Source: Protostelium mycophagum
Taxonomy: Eukaryota > Evosea > Variosea > Protosteliida > Protosteliaceae
NCBI GenBank assembly: GCA_002081555.1
Contig: MZNV01001603.1
Location: 1-64,000, forward strand
Direction of reading: 5' to 3'
DNA: 64,000 nt
The notes under the pieces were generated by a model. It saw only the letters and a program-made list of their open reading frames with translations. It searched no databases and was not told the DNA's origin. Position numbers and translations under genes: made by a program. Numbering within the stretch: the first letter of the stretch is position 1; every line of letters starts with the position of its first letter. Positions 9,937 to 24,100 of the stretch are shown piece after piece.

Positions 9937-12900
9937 ATGACAAAGCTACCTGAGAACCTCTTAATCCTGAAAGAATATGGAGAGGGCGCTCTACAGAGAT
10001 TAGCATTTGGAAGAAGAGTTGTCCTCAATACAACCAAACCTCTGTTGTTTGGAGATGAATTCACAAAGTTAAGAGCTGCTTTGGTCAAAAAATTTCCAGA
10101 GTATGATGCCAATGCAGTCGAGAAGGTGAGTGCGGAACTGCGGATGGAAGTTGATGTATATTACAGTCACCAAGTTATGAAGTCTTTGTGAGCAAGTGCA
10201 AGGTGGTTACTGATCAATTAGAACCGGTCTATTTCGCTTTGGTCGATGCATATAAATTCACACGTTCCGCAATCGGTGTCTTACAGGGCGCGAATAACAT
10301 TACCGATTTCAAGGTGGAAGACATCCTCTATTCCTGTTCTCACACATTCCAGTTGGAAGATAATCCTCTCACTACCTCACATTTTTTGGACGTTCTTTCT
10401 TTATACGCGAGGGTCGTCTTGGCCGTGGCCAATTTTGAAGAGGCAAAGGTGGCTTCTGCGGGTTATAATAGAGCTTTATTGCTCAATAGACTCCCACAGG
10501 ATCCAGATATGGTCACGTAAGGATCATTGCAATTCATTCTTTGAATCGATTCGACATCTCTGGTTGAAAAAGACCTTTTGCGCGGCAACAGATTGATGTC
10601 GGGCTCTCTTTAACAGTCACATTATTTCGAGATATAATCATCACAAATCAAACATCTCATACTTCCAAACTGATTTTCACAGATTGTCCTCCTTTTTAAA
10701 CGCGATCGGCGGTGATGTCCTAAAGATCATGCAAGAGGATATGAAGGGTCTGCACGGGCCTCTGTCAAAGGCCTTACTCAGCCTGGCCAAAATATACCCG
10801 CAGAGCAGAACCGTCTCCCAATTGAGAGAGAGCAGCTCTTTGAACATCATTCTGAAGCCAGAAGATATCTCAAAGCCCGTCATTGATAAGGTACTGAGAC
10901 ATCTTTCTTTTTACTTCTAAAAATAGAACGTAAATACACAAAGACTGTTGTAAAGCACAAAAAATATTTCGACAATAAATTAAATTAATAATTCTAGTTC
11001 CATCTACAATTGTTGTACAACAAGAAGATGCCATTATGGATATTGTACGGATACTTATCGTGCCCCGAGGCCTTAGCACAACCAGGTTCCCTCGAGTTAT
11101 TGAAGTTTGCATTGTCAGAAGGCTGGGCGCATAACCTCTCTGATGGATTTGTAAGTGTGAAAGACAATAAATATGTTGATGAACGCAGAACATCGGCCTG
11201 CACCCATTGTACCAGACATTATTCGAGAGTTACAAGAGCAAGACTGCTAACTTGAAAGACAAGAAGAAGGCTCTCAAGTAAGTTTTGTGATAGCGAGATT
11301 TCGCGCCAAAAGTTTTTTTCAAAATTGAAACAGAAACAAATGTCGTGTCTAAAAAGATTGCAAACACTAAAACCAACAGAGAAGCTTTCCCAGAGACAGC
11401 AAAATCCATCGCGAAGCACAAGGAGCATAGAATATATGTCAGACAAGAGTTGGCCTCTTTGTTAAGACTCTTTGAAGACGAGCCTGGACTGATGGGCCCC
11501 AAGTTCTTGGTCAGAATAATTTATTCTCGCGCATCTCCATCTCAATATTGAGTTATATTGCTCAGCATCTGCGCGACGCAAGTTAAAGATTCGCAGATGC
11601 TGTTGAACGGACTTAGCATGGCATCTGAGGAGATCCACTGGTATTTCAGACATATGAAGGCCCTTCCCACACCAAAATTTCTGAAGAAAGCCGTGACAGA
11701 GGACGAGTTCAGAGATCTGAAGATCACCGAAATTGTGAGCATCGTCGACAAGCTCAGAAATCTGGCAAAAGAACACAAGCGTGACATTCAAAATTACTAT
11801 GTGGAATATTTAAGAGGATGTCACAGCAGACAATTGAATGAGTCTACTGACCAGACGTTCATGTCATTGCTAGGACCTGTCTTGGAGGCCGTTTGTCAGT
11901 CCATTAAGAGCGACATCTCCAATGCAACTGTCGATTCCAACTTTAAGGTTTGTTCTTTACGAGTAGTTATTTCAACCTTCAAAACTCAATGAAAAATCAA
12001 AAATGTAACAATGTGCAGGTCACGCGGTTGAATTGGTTTAGAGTGGAGGCGTTTTTGTCCTCTAACGCCTCTTCAGCACCCCCAAATAGAGTCTCCACCG
12101 GCATCAACAGATTCTCGCTCATCATAACTCACACGAGATTCATCGACGAATTCGACCAGATCTTGGAGGATTATTCGAATCTGTCCGTGATGTGGCAGTA
12201 TAAGGAAGCCGTTCAGGACCACGTCTTGAGAGCTATGAGCGCTGCGCCTCTGCACTGCATGTCTTTGGTTAAGATGTGCAGCGAATTCCCCAACGGCGTC
12301 AACAAATACAACTCTGAGGAGGTGATGTTTCAATCTGCTGGATCGTTTATTTAGAAATATAAACCATGTCTATGCGTCTCAGTCAACAAAAATCTCGGTA
12401 GACATATGACCACAATGTTTTAATCGTTTCTGACTGAGATAGTTTAATGATGTCGGCACCGGCAGCATGTCCATGGTGGAAAAGAGTCTTGATGATGTGT
12501 CTAACCGCATCGTGGAGCTCATCAGCCAAGTGGCCAAAGCGTTCGTCGCTTTAACACATCAATTGACGGAGACAAACTCTTCTTGGAGGTTGTTGCAACA
12601 ACAACCTGGATATAAATTTCCCAAGGATTTTGTGCCACCACAGCAGCCAGGATCTGAGAGCGAATACAGGAGAAGAGGTGGGTTTAAGGTTTAGTGATTA
12701 TTTATTTGTGTCATGGCAGTCTGCAGCCGGTGTTTAGCAAATATTTATTTTTGAAGTGAAATTGCATTCAATGCTACAAACTCTAACTAATGAAAAGAAT
12801 GGTGTTGTGGTATAGATTTATTACGTATTATGTGCATCTCTATCTCATTCTAGTGGCGCCCTGCGCCACAAAATGTCCAGAGAAAAGGATATTGTTGCTA

Positions 12901-15108
12901 AAGTACATTTTTTTACAGTAGAGTTACACAAACGATCAAATGCTCAATATTCCCAGGCGAACAAGAGGGACTCCGCACGATAGAACTGACTGCATGGAGC
13001 CTTTGCAGCGCATTGAACCAATTTGACACCATCGGCGTCTACAACAGCCAATACTCTCCCAAAGAATTTCTGCGCGAGAAAATCCAAGACGCATTCCGCA
13101 AGCACGTCAGGAGCAACGCAATCATCGAGGCGGAGATCGACAAGCACATTGAGAGGATCATTCAGAGACCATCATTGTTGGAAGCATCTATAAATGCGTA
13201 CGCATCCGCGTTGAAGCTGGTCGAGAACTACCGTATGTATTCATGTGAGACATGCGACTGACAGGCGCAGTCGATTTAGACATTGATGAGTTGCTACGCG
13301 AGGTGATGCTTGCAGAGACATACATCCCGTAAGAATTTCATCAACAAATATATTTTTCCACCCAGAAACATTCGATTTATATTTTTTTAACTCAATCACA
13401 GTGCCTTGAAAAAATCCGGAAATTTGGACTGGGTCGATATAGACGAGGCTGATGTCAAATTCAATGGAAGTTTGATCGGATCGTATGTACAATGGTACGG
13501 TGATTTTGTGTGCAAGAAACTCGCCACACCCGGAATCATCTACTCTCCCAACAGAAAATGTTTTATCTCTAAGCCAGGTAACGAAACGATTTTTTGGTCT
13601 ACTGTTCTATATATAGCATTCTTGTCGTTACCTTAGCAATGAAATATTCTACGTCAGGCAAATGAAATTTTGAAAAATTCAGTGAAATTTCGCAAGATTT
13701 AAAACTTTAATAAAATTTAAATTCATGAACTTACAGGCGTCTCATTCCACGCACAACTCTATGCTGACTTGAACGAATTCAAGAGTCTGGCCAACCTTGT
13801 CGGACCTTACGGAATCAAATTAATTGAGAGAGAAGTCCTCAAGTTCATCCTCGCCGGAGTCAACGGAATCAAGGTCAGTGCAACTAAATTTTTTTCAGAG
13901 GTGTAGTGCGTTGCATCACAAGTGAAGAATCCGACTTTTACAATATACATCAGTCAAGTGTCTCAGACACTGTTCAGACATCCTCCTAAAGGATTGTGAC
14001 AGTGTTTTGTTTGTCTAGAGCCGTGCAAACAACAAAGACGAGTTTTTCACTGAAAAACAACAGGACTATGTATCATTAAACAGAATGATGTTAGACGAGC
14101 TCCAAAAGACATACGTCACCGAGAACGCCGCCAACGAGGCCCTTCGCAAGTTGAAGGATGCGGACGGATTCATTGCCAGATCCGTCGCCATCGGTAACGC
14201 GCTCAGCTTCCGCGAATTGCTCCACGAGGCCCTGAGATGGGTATCACAGGAGAACATCCCCCACATCTACTCTGTCGTACACGGCAGCTTCAAGGTGAAA
14301 ATATAGACATGCGTGTCTGTGTCATCTCTGAATGATGTAGGAATACCGCACAAACACCTTCATGACGCCAGAGTTTCTGCCGATAGACTCTCTCGCATAT
14401 GACTGTGGAATTAAAGTCGGAGCCGCAGACCAAGCCCTGAAGAAGATCCTTCAGAAGGCCATCGGGTCCTCCGATGCTCCATTGTTGGACTTGTTGCCTT
14501 ACATGTATGCTGCCTCATTCTCCAGCAACATGTGGAGAGAAGCAGAGTACAAGGCTGTCATCGAGGGTGCGTAAAATTTACATTGTCTAATCGACACGAT
14601 CTGATCAAATGCAGCTCACACGAACAATGTTCACACTTTGGCCAAATCGATCAACTTTTTGATTCTGAGCTTCAAAGCTTTGAACACCACCAACGCTGAT
14701 GAGCGTGAGATCACCAACCAGCTCAAGACATTCGCAGAGGTAACGTCATCTTCATGATCCTCCAAGAGCCGAAAATGATTGAAACGTGAACATAACCAAC
14801 TGATGAACAGGTGGCCTCCGTATTGTTGTTGAGATTAGCACGCAACACCGGAAACACACACGATAAGACACGCCCTGTAGACTTGCCTTCTGTCTTGATC
14901 TTCATGGACCTGGTGAGTCTTCAAAACGTTCTATCCGTTTGAATGATTTCAAGTCTGAGAAACACTAAAAATAAACTAGTTCTTGGAAGAATCACCCCTC
15001 CTCACCAGAGACACACTGGAGGCAGTACTGCCTTACGGACTCTTAAGAAACGAGTGGAAGTCAATCTTCACCAACCGAATCATCAAGAAGAAGGCCGGTG
15101 ACTTTTAA
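9937..15108 (+). CDS. napA: Nap1/NCKAP1 (HEM family), WAVE/SCAR regulatory complex subunit
   Basis: Nap1 pairs with Sra1/PIR121 in the five-part WAVE/SCAR complex, which relays Rac to Arp2/3 and drives pseudopod actin. About fifteen exons give roughly 1150 residues, as in other HEM proteins. Collinear matches to the family include the N-terminal MTKLPENLLILKEYGEGALQ, FEDEPGLMGPK, EEIHWYFRHMKALPTP, LNWFRVEAF, YNSQYSPKEFLREKI, LVGPYGIKL, the block AIGNALSFRELLHEALRWV and the end LPYGLLRNEWKSIF. The start at 9937 matches the family N-terminus; a longer in-frame start exists at 9844. Introns are mostly 40 to 80 nt, with one of 279 nt (12678-12956) that contains a perfect hairpin. The gene is complete. 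Confidence 0.93.
12853..12869. repeat. Perfect 7-bp hairpin inside a Nap1 intron
   Basis: GTGGCGC and GCGCCAC flank a 3-base loop. It lies in the 279-nt intron of Nap1, the longest of that gene, and its GC-rich stem stands out from the AT-rich intron. It could help bring the splice sites together or be chance. Confidence 0.6.
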
Positions 15109-15151
15109 GATGTAACAATGAACATTCTACAAGAGTGTGTAGTTGTATTCT

Positions 15152-16347
15152 TCAACCCAGGAGGCCTTTGACGTAGGCAGAGAGTAGGTTGTCCTCTTCT
15201 GGCTCAGCGTTGGTATTCGATTCTTGTGTCTTGTCTTGTGGCGGTGGTTCTGGTTTTGCTTCTTGTTTTCTTTCGGCCTCTTGTCTCCTCTTCTCCATAA
15301 TCTTTGTCTGTAGAAGTAGTTTGTTGGTGTTGCTTTCTGGTGCGACGGTGCTGCCTCCCTCATAATCACTGTCGCTGTCACTGTCGTCTTTATTGTGCCC
15401 ACCGTTCTTCCTGTTCTTGTGGGCTGGTGCACCTTTATTGTTTAGAATTGAAATTAAATCGAGGATTTACTTTTAGAAGGGGTTTCTTTTGTGTTTGATT
15501 GGACTTTCGTCTGTTTCGGTACCACCTGTGGGGTGGGTGAAAGAGGCTGAGACTGCGCTTTAATTTTGTTTTGTATCTGCTGCTTGGCAGTGAGGGTGCT
15601 TTTGGCGGGAGGAGTGGCTGTCGCGGGTCTTGCCGTTGAAGCTTTTGGAATTTCTGTCGCTGCAGCGCCTGTGGTTGTGTAGGGTGATCCCAACATGACG
15701 ACCTTATCTGCTCCTGTTTCTTTGTGAGAAAGTAAAGGGGATAATGGAAGTCTCACCTGGCTTGAGATATGCAACAATTGGGGTTGACATACTCATCTGC
15801 TGTTGTATCTGTGATTGTATTTGTTGTGAAGTTTGTTGCTGATGTTGTTGGATCTGTGATTGGACATTCTGCATGAATTGATGTTGTACTTGTGCCATCT
15901 GGCTAAAGACTTCGCGATGGACTGTGGCTTGGATCTGAGAAGTTAATTGTAAGATGGTTTCGTTTTGCTTCAATGCAAAGGCGGAAAGCTCATTAAATTT
16001 CCTCTCGATCTTCTTTCTTCTATCGGTCTCATACTCTGCTCTCTGTCTGATCATGCTTAACTGGTAAATAATCAGAAAAAAATCAAGTGTATTATGATCA
16101 TCACCTCGGAGGACATGGTATATACAAGATTTTTAAGAGTATCATCACTACTTGTGTCTGACCTTGGACGTTTGCTCGTCGTTACTTCGTCCTCTTCATC
16201 GATCTGCAGAATCGTCCTCTTATTGTTACTCCCTGTGGAAGCTGCGGGTGTGTCATCATCTAGAGTGATGAGATTGTGCGCAGGTGGTTGTGGCGCCTGA
16301 GCCGGCGCTTCATTTGTCGGTTCGGAGGAAGGTGCAGATGTTGCCAT
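15152..16347 (-). CDS. Gln-rich low-complexity protein, probably nuclear
   Basis: I do not recognise this gene. From ATG 16347 it reads MATSAPSSEPTNEAPAQAPQ, then an acidic patch (LITLDDDTPA), KRPRSDTSSDD (a possible nuclear signal), a charged helix around YETDRRKKIERKFNELSAFA, a Gln-rich stretch (QSQIQQHQQQTSQQIQSQIQ), a Ser/Thr/Pro/Lys-rich middle and an acidic Asp/Ser run. It ends in a second charged helix and SAYVKGLLG. Three or four exons join over short introns. The Gln-rich and Pro-rich make-up resembles transcription co-regulators, but there is no domain to support a function. It is convergent with Nap1, with only about 43 bases between the stops. Confidence 0.7.
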
Positions 16348-17119
16348 GCTATGGCGCGAATGACAAATTGAGCGATTTTTTGTGTCGACTTTCTACAAAA
16401 GAAATAGATTATTACCAGGAATACTGTGGTCTTTGTCGACATTAATTACCCGGTGTACATAAAGTTACGATATCTTAATGATGTCATGGGAAGGAAATTT
16501 GACATGGGCAGTTCTATTTTTGTTCCAAATATAGAAAATCCGAACAAATAGAATCCACAACTGATGAAGTATAATATTATTGAATTTTACTGGCTCATCT
16601 GGAGATGGATTGTGCACTGATCGTGAAACATCATGACCTACAGATCTCTTTACATGAAGAACAGGAAGAAAAAATAAAGTAAGTCTTCAGAGCCAAAGAA
16701 CTTCCAGAGTCCCTGTTTACCACCTTGATTCAATCACATTATGAAACGACGTGTTCGTATGAACCAATGTTTTATGTCGATAAAGCTGAAGATTGTTGCA
16801 GCAGATGCGAGTTCTGTGTACACAAAATCGAATAACCTGATAATTGACTTGTGCCACTACTCGGTGTATCCACAAATCTTCGAGAGGACGATACTCAGAT
16901 ACAAGATAAGAGCTTCAGAGATCTAGTTGTATTCGATTGAAACAATTTGTTGTAGAAGTATGATCATGACAGGCGAAACCCACATGTCAGCAGGGGTTCG
17001 ATTCCTGTAGCAGACTTGTTTTTGACATCGTCGCTCAGTGGCGGAAAAATCAAGTGATGCATTCTTCCGGCAGGAGTCTCCCTCTTTTTCTGGCAAATTT
17101 TGATGTTGCATAATTGAAG
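16348..17119. other. Intergenic region between divergent genes
   Basis: This 770-base gap is the longest in the window. It must hold the promoters of the Gln-rich gene (-) and glycogen phosphorylase (+). A short plus-strand frame (16741-16926) shows no known motif. A tRNA B-box-like GGTTCGATTCC occurs near 17005 but lacks a matching acceptor stem. I see no other feature. Confidence 0.4.
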
Positions 17120-20100
17120 ATGGACGCATACGGGAGGAAAGGGTAAGAGAGAGCTCAAAAGTTGTCACTGATATTCTTTCAGCCAAAATGGTCGAGCATT
17201 TGATGAGGAATTCAGATCTACGCGACGACCAATTGAATCTCAAAGGGATGCCCAAGAGGAGCAGAGAATAGGAATACTATGGGCCCTTTTAGCTTCATAT
17301 CTTCCAGAAGGTTCCACACATTTTCGTCAACAATAATTAACATATCTAGATGTCAAATCCATCGAGAAGTTCTTTGTTCACCACGTGGAATATACATTAG
17401 CGCGTTATAGAGGTAACATCAACAGTATGGGCGCTTATCGAGCTCTTGCGATGAGGTGATTGATGAAATAATCGACAATTTTCTAAAAATGCAAGTGTGC
17501 GTGACCGTTTGATTGAGAGGTGGAAGGACACACAATTATTTTTTAAGAAAAGTGGAGTAAAGAGGGTCGCATATCTGTCCATGGAATACCTTGTTGGCAG
17601 ATCATTACAGAATGCAATCATCAATCTCGGGCTCGAAGAGAATTTCGGCGCAGCCATGAACAACCTCGGTTATGTCTTAGAGGATCTATATGAACAAGAA
17701 GCTGATGCCGGTTTGGGCTACAGCGGATTGGGCAGATTAGCCGCATGCTTCATCGATTCAATGGCGACAATGGACTACCCCGCTTGGGGTTATGGACTTC
17801 GGTATAAATACGGCATGTTTTACCAGAAGATCAAGAACGGCGCTCAGCTTGAATTCCCTGACTATTGGCTTGAGAATGGAAACCCATGGGAGGTATTTAT
17901 TTATGTTTATTTATGTATTTTAGACTTTTTTTCCGAGTGAAAGGGTTAACGGTGAACAGGTGGAGAGACTTGACATTATGTACCCAATACACTTCTATGG
18001 ATATTGCAAAGTGGAGATCATCGACGGCAAGAACCACGTGAGTTTTTAATTGTATTGGCATACAATATTTTGAATTTTCATCACGTGATCATCTGTGACT
18101 TTCCTTCAGACTTGAATTGTTATTTATTTCAACACAAGCTCCTGAAAAATTACCTGTGCATGATTTTTGACAAAAATATACTCACCACCAACTTGAAAAT
18201 AAATTCTGATGAATATAGACGGTCTGGTACCCCAAACAAAAAATATTAGCCGTGGCATATGACACCCCCATCCCAGGTTTCGCCACCTACAACACCTTGA
18301 ATCTGCGATTATGGAGCGCGCAACCTTCAAAAGAGTTTGACCTGGAAGTCTTCAACAGCGGAGATCTATATGACAGTCTGGGTGACCGCAGCACATCCGA
18401 CCGAATCACGGCAGTTTTATACCCGAACGACTCTTATCCTGGTGGAAAAGAACTACGCCTCAAACAACAATACTTCATGGTGTCTGCAACCATACAAGAT
18501 CTACTCAGGAGATTCCGCGAGAGTAAAAGACAGCTGACAGATCTACCAGATCTAGTGTCTATACAGCTCAACGACACGCACCCAACACTGGCCGCGATCG
18601 AGCTGTTGAGGATATTGATGGATGTGGAGGGACTGTCATATGAAGAGTCTTATACACTCATATCAAAGATATTTTCCTTCACCAATCATTCGGTGCAGCG
18701 AGATACTTTGGAGAAATGGTCCGTGGACCTCATGGACAGAGTGAGTTTTTTCTTTGATGATGTAAAGTTGGTGCAGTTGTCTCTCATCCAACAAAATCTA
18801 AGTGTTGAGGCTTGATGTGAGCTCTGCTGCAGGCACTATTACACCTTAAAATGATGCAAAAAATTCTTTGATTTCGAGTGTGATTTTGTCTGTGCATGAC
18901 ATCCACAATAAAAATAATAAAAATTCCAGGTTCTTCCAAGGCACATGCAGTTGATATACGAGATCAACCACCATTTCTTGGGACTCGTCGCGCGCAAATG
19001 GCCCAATGATCAGGGAAAATTGACTCATATGTCCATCATTGAAGAAGGAGTCGAGAAACAGATCAGGATGGCAAACTTGGCCATCATCATCTCGCATCAT
19101 GTAAATGGCGTCGCGGAGATCCATTCGGAGATGATCAGAACTGAGGTATGTCACATCTTTATTTAATTGTATCCTTTATAATAGTTCCATTCTCTGTTTA
19201 CAAGAAAATCAATTTTATCATTTTATTTTTGATTCGGGTTGTAAACGCATCATGTTTACGCACACCATAAATTCGGGCTCATTACAAAAGGTATTTCCCG
19301 ATTTCTTCAAATTATGGCCGGAAAGATTCCTCAGCATCACAAACGGCGTCACGCCGCGAAGATGGCTGCTCAAAGCAAACAACGAGATGTCCACTCTCAT
19401 CACGAAGTGGTTGAGGACTTCGAGTTGGATTCTAAACTTTGAGATCATCTCAGATCTGGCGAGACAATCAGATGTCGGATCTCTACAGAAGCAGTGGTCC
19501 CTCGCAAAGCAGGTACTGAAGCGTTTTTTTGCTATTTTATTACTGCAATGCCGCATGCTTGTGATGTAATGATGTATACAGATCAACAAGGAGAGACTCG
19601 CCAACTACATTGATGCACATCTTGGCATAAAGATATCAGTGGATTCATTATTTGATGTACACATCAAGAGAGTCCACGAATATAAGAGACAGCTTCTCAA
19701 TATCTTCTAGTGAGTAATTATAATCTTCTGGGCAGTAAAAAATGCTATGAAAGAGGAGCTGATGTAGTTATGAGCCACGATGTTCATTGCAGCTTTGCAG
19801 GCATAAAATAAATTTCGCACAGAATAAGTCAAAGCCATCCAACACTATCTCCATACTTACCTGATCACTTACAATGTACAGCGTGATACACAGATACAAT
19901 AGCATAAAGCACATGTCCCCCGAAGAGAAGCGAAGAGTCACACCTCGTGTAGTCATTTTTGCCGGAAAAGCTGCACCCAACTACGAGATCGGCAAGATGA
20001 TCATTCAGCTCATCAACAACGTATCCGTGGTGGTCAACGCAGACAAGTCTGTTGGAGAACTACTGAAAGTTGTATTTATCCCCAACTATTGCGTCTCCGT

Positions 20101-20856
20101 CGCGGAACTCATCATCCCTGCCGCCGACATCTCTCAACACATTTCGACCGCAGGAACAGAGGCCTGCGGCACCTCCGCCATAAAATTCGCGATGAACGGA
20201 TGTCTCATTGTGGGCACGATGGACGGAGCCATCTTGGAGCTGGCCAAGGAGATCGGCGAAGCCAACATCTTCACCTTCGGAACGAGATCTTATGATGTTC
20301 AATCGAGAAGAAACTCCGTGAGGTATGGACGAATGAAAAATTATTTTGCATCATGTTTGGCATCATAAAATGTTGCTTTGCCAAAATTTCACCAAAAGAC
20401 AAGTGCCTTTAAAGATCTCACACTACCAGGAACGGCGAATTTATAAGCGATATCCGCTTCGACAACGTCCTCTATACGATCGAGAGAGGCGACTTTGGCG
20501 CTCACGACTTCTCGCGGCTCTTGAATTCCGTCCGACACGGCAATGACCACTACCTTCTGAGCGTAGATTTCCCCAGCTATATAGAAGCGCAAGAAGAGGT
20601 GGACGCTGCCTACAAGATCCCGTCACTGTGGAATAAGAAATCAATCATGAACACGGCTGGGTCGGGTAAATTCAGCTCGGACCGAAGTGTGAAGCAGTAC
20701 GCCAACCAAATTTGGAAGATCAAGGTGAGAGTCTTCAAACAGTCTTGGAGGGCAGAGCCCGATATAAATGTTGTGTCAGAGCACGCATTAAGACAGCACA
20801 GCCTGCCCGGAGAAGTGGACCCGTCTCTGTCAGCGCTGAACGTCTCGCGACCTTAG
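17120..20856 (+). CDS. Glycogen phosphorylase (GT35)
   Basis: The enzyme releases glucose-1-phosphate from glycogen using pyridoxal phosphate. The ATG at 17120 begins a short exon (MDAYGRK) spliced in frame to the N-terminal region. About ten to twelve exons follow. Family blocks in order are [123 protein letters not shown] and the PLP site [14 protein letters not shown] with its Lys. The N-terminus is short, without a long regulatory extension. The C-terminus after ANQIWKIK is less sure: I use the stop at 20856; another frame runs to 20987 if a further intron is spliced. Its 3' end converges on the ubiquitin protease gene. Confidence 0.92.
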
Positions 20857-21126
20857 GAGTGATCAACGAGGGAGTGAACCCCACTACCTCTTCTAACAAC
20901 ATCATTTCGTTGGAGAGAATGCAAGACCAAGACACACACCAACAGATGGCTTCTCATCTCAGAGCAAGAGTGCCCCTTGGTGAATAAAGGAATAAAGAGT
21001 CTGTTTTCATATTGTGCAAGTGACAAGATCCCGCCACATTTCGTTGAGGGACCGTTTATAAATTACATTGGTGCTTCATGATGTCCTCAATTGATAAAAC
21101 AACATGTACGCGAATGGTGATTGTAT

Positions 21127-24100
21127 CTATGTGCTGTTCAGCATCGCATCATGTGCACATACAACACAAACCTCTGATGACTTTGTGACAATGCTGTCAT
21201 CCATGCTGTACCACTCCTCTCCAATCTTACACTGACACCAATAATGTCCTCCTTGAGTATTTCCTTTGTGATTCTATGGTACGTAAATTTTAAAACATAC
21301 AAGCATCAAGATACTCACCGCAACAGCGACCAGATCGTAGACAGGGTGCGCATCTTGGTTGTGACTGATGAATGATAATTCTAAACCCGTTATTGGATAT
21401 ATCACTTGATTGTGTATCTTGTTGGACCACCACATCTCCTCCCTTACGACACTCGCGAACCTCCCCAATTGGATGATGAGCCCCTTTGGATATGTACCTA
21501 TCCTCGTACTCTGTGTGAATAACACGTCTTCCTTTCCTCCACATTTCTCACAACGGCTGTCTCGTTCAGTCTATTGTCTGTTTGTGTGATGTTTATCTAC
21601 CAATTGAGTGTCTCCTCCATCGTGTTTTTCAACATGTCTTCTAACTTGATCACATTTCCCTGGTAACATTACTATGGATGTTGTTCTTCCACTCACTGTT
21701 GGTGGAAAGGGCAGTGTCAGTGTTCTGAACACTTCGTCACTGTGGTACTCGTGTCCTTGAGGGCATTTTCTGGTCTTGTGAAGTGTTCCATCAAATGATG
21801 ATTGTACCACAGACTACAATTGTCAGCGTCTACATTTGATTTTAACACAGGAATAGATAGGTTCTTCTATGCATGCATAGAAGCCGCAAAAACCCATGTT
21901 AAGAATACTTACGGTGGTGTCATCATCGTTGTATTCTGATATATAATCTAGTATATATGTGAGGTACTCGTTCATGTCTTGGTGTTCGTTCTTGTGGTAT
22001 TTCGCGTCCAGAGAATTTCCTGACGCCTCTTTCAACAGCAGCAACATGTGCAGATCAACCTTTTTTCCTGTAAAGATTAATGATGTTTAATAATTTTTCG
22101 TGCTGCGGCTCTCAGTGTTGAAAAAGTACTAGAGGTGAAGTCATAGTTGTGGCACTTTACACCATATCATATTGTGAATAAACTATTGATTATAACATTT
22201 TGATTGTTGAGCACAAAAGCAATATTGAACATATACCTCTCTGTATAGATGCAATGATAGACTGCACAGTCAATATGAGTTGGTTTTCGTCTGTGGGAAT
22301 GGACAGTATCCCCTCTCTGAAATGCTCCAGAGAATAAAGAGACTGGATCACGCTGTTCATGAAGCACGAGGACCCCGTGTTGTCCAAACCAACCATTCCG
22401 GCACCTCTCACGGAGGGATTTTCTGAAGAAGAGTCATGAAGATATCTTTAGGTTCTGTGGGAAAATGTGATACGTCGTCTATAGAGCCGCAGTATTTGTG
22501 TGTAATCCGTTACGGCGGAGCCGCAGTGTATTTTGTTTGTACCATAGCATCTCATTTTTCATTTATAAGATTCACTGCAATAAAACCATACTTTTACATA
22601 TCGGGCACAACCACTGTGATTCTGTCGGGATGCTAGTTAATGGGGGATCTAAACAATAAAGGTGGTATCCTCTATCACATTGATCGCACAAGAGCATGTT
22701 CTCATCGTCGTCTGCTTTACCACAGACGGAGCAGTGGGCCTCGTCTATTAACGCCTGCAACTCGGCCTGAAACGTGTCATTATTAAAATAATATTCTTTA
22801 ATGTTAATGGATCGAAGAAATACACCGTTGTAGATCCCACATGAAGGACTGAAAAATGCGAATTTGTCTGCAGAATTCTCGAATATCAACAAATAAAAGC
22901 CAAGATATTTATGAATATAATAACATACCTTCTCTTTTGGGTCACAATGTGACACAGCCATCTCCACAGCCAAGACAAATAAAGGTTGTGAAGGGTCATA
23001 CCTCTTTAAAAAATCGGTCGACAGAGGGTGACTGATGTTTTTCGGTTCTACCCAAGAGCTGTCGTCCATAAATATTTATTTCAAAGCTCCCGCATGAGAT
23101 ACATCTTTGTCTTCACATCATATAATACAACATCATATAATACAGTGGTGCAGAGCCCGTTTGCAAGTGATCATCCGCAAATAGAGAATTTAGATAGCCA
23201 AGCGAATATGATTTTTGTACAAAACAAAGTGAACTCACTAGTCTTCGGATCCAAAGAATCTGACCAGTGCATGACTCTGTGCCTTTTTTTTGGATTTTAA
23301 TAGGGAGGGAGGGATATCAGGGTGGTTCATTGGGACTACCTACCCATAATTAGATATCGGTCATGTCATGAAAGATGACTTTTTGACTGGCTTTTTCATG
23401 TACGGACAGACGAAACTTGAAATCTTCTGCAGACATACGCGAAACATTGATCATGTATTGACGGTAATATTGAATTTGAAAAAATTTAATGTTGGATAAT
23501 ATATTTACCATTCCTGGCCACCACGGCCAAGTCGGTATCTTCGCCCAAAGAGTTGTGCCCTCCTGCGCCAATAAATAATGTCCATAAACGTCGATTTGGA
23601 CAGCTTCATTTCACTTTTGCTGCGTTATACTCTTCAAAATATTTCTGCTGAAAAAAGAAACGTAAAGCGGCAACCGTGTCAAATAAAGTCGGCCTTAACG
23701 TGAAAATCACGATTTGTTACCGTGAAATCACGTTAGTACATATATTGTCTATATCATGGTGATGAGACTTAGAAGATGCAATATCCTTTGGACTCACTGG
23801 AGGTATCGAGGTATTATTGTTCTCTCCTTCTATATCAAGTTGTGGGGGGCGTTTCTTGGCTTTAGCAGTTCCTTTTGTTGGGCTCTGTGTGACCTCTGGT
23901 GTTTTGTTTGGTGATTTTAGTTCGATCCTCACACGCTTCGACCTTCTGGGTTCATCTTCTTTTTCTTTTGGATGTTGTTGCTTGTTGGTCGTTGCTTGTT
24001 GTTGCTTCTGTTCGTGATTAACGTCAATTTGGCTCTGATCTGGTTTTTTCTGGACAGCTAATGGTTTGAATTGAGTTCTGTATTGAAAATCCTCGAAGCT

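Noticed and set aside
16960-17030. tRNA-like T arm and B box (GGTTCGATTCC) in the gap before glycogen phosphorylase
   Set aside because: The T stem can pair, but there is no matching 5' acceptor strand and no good A box at the right distance, so I do not call a tRNA.
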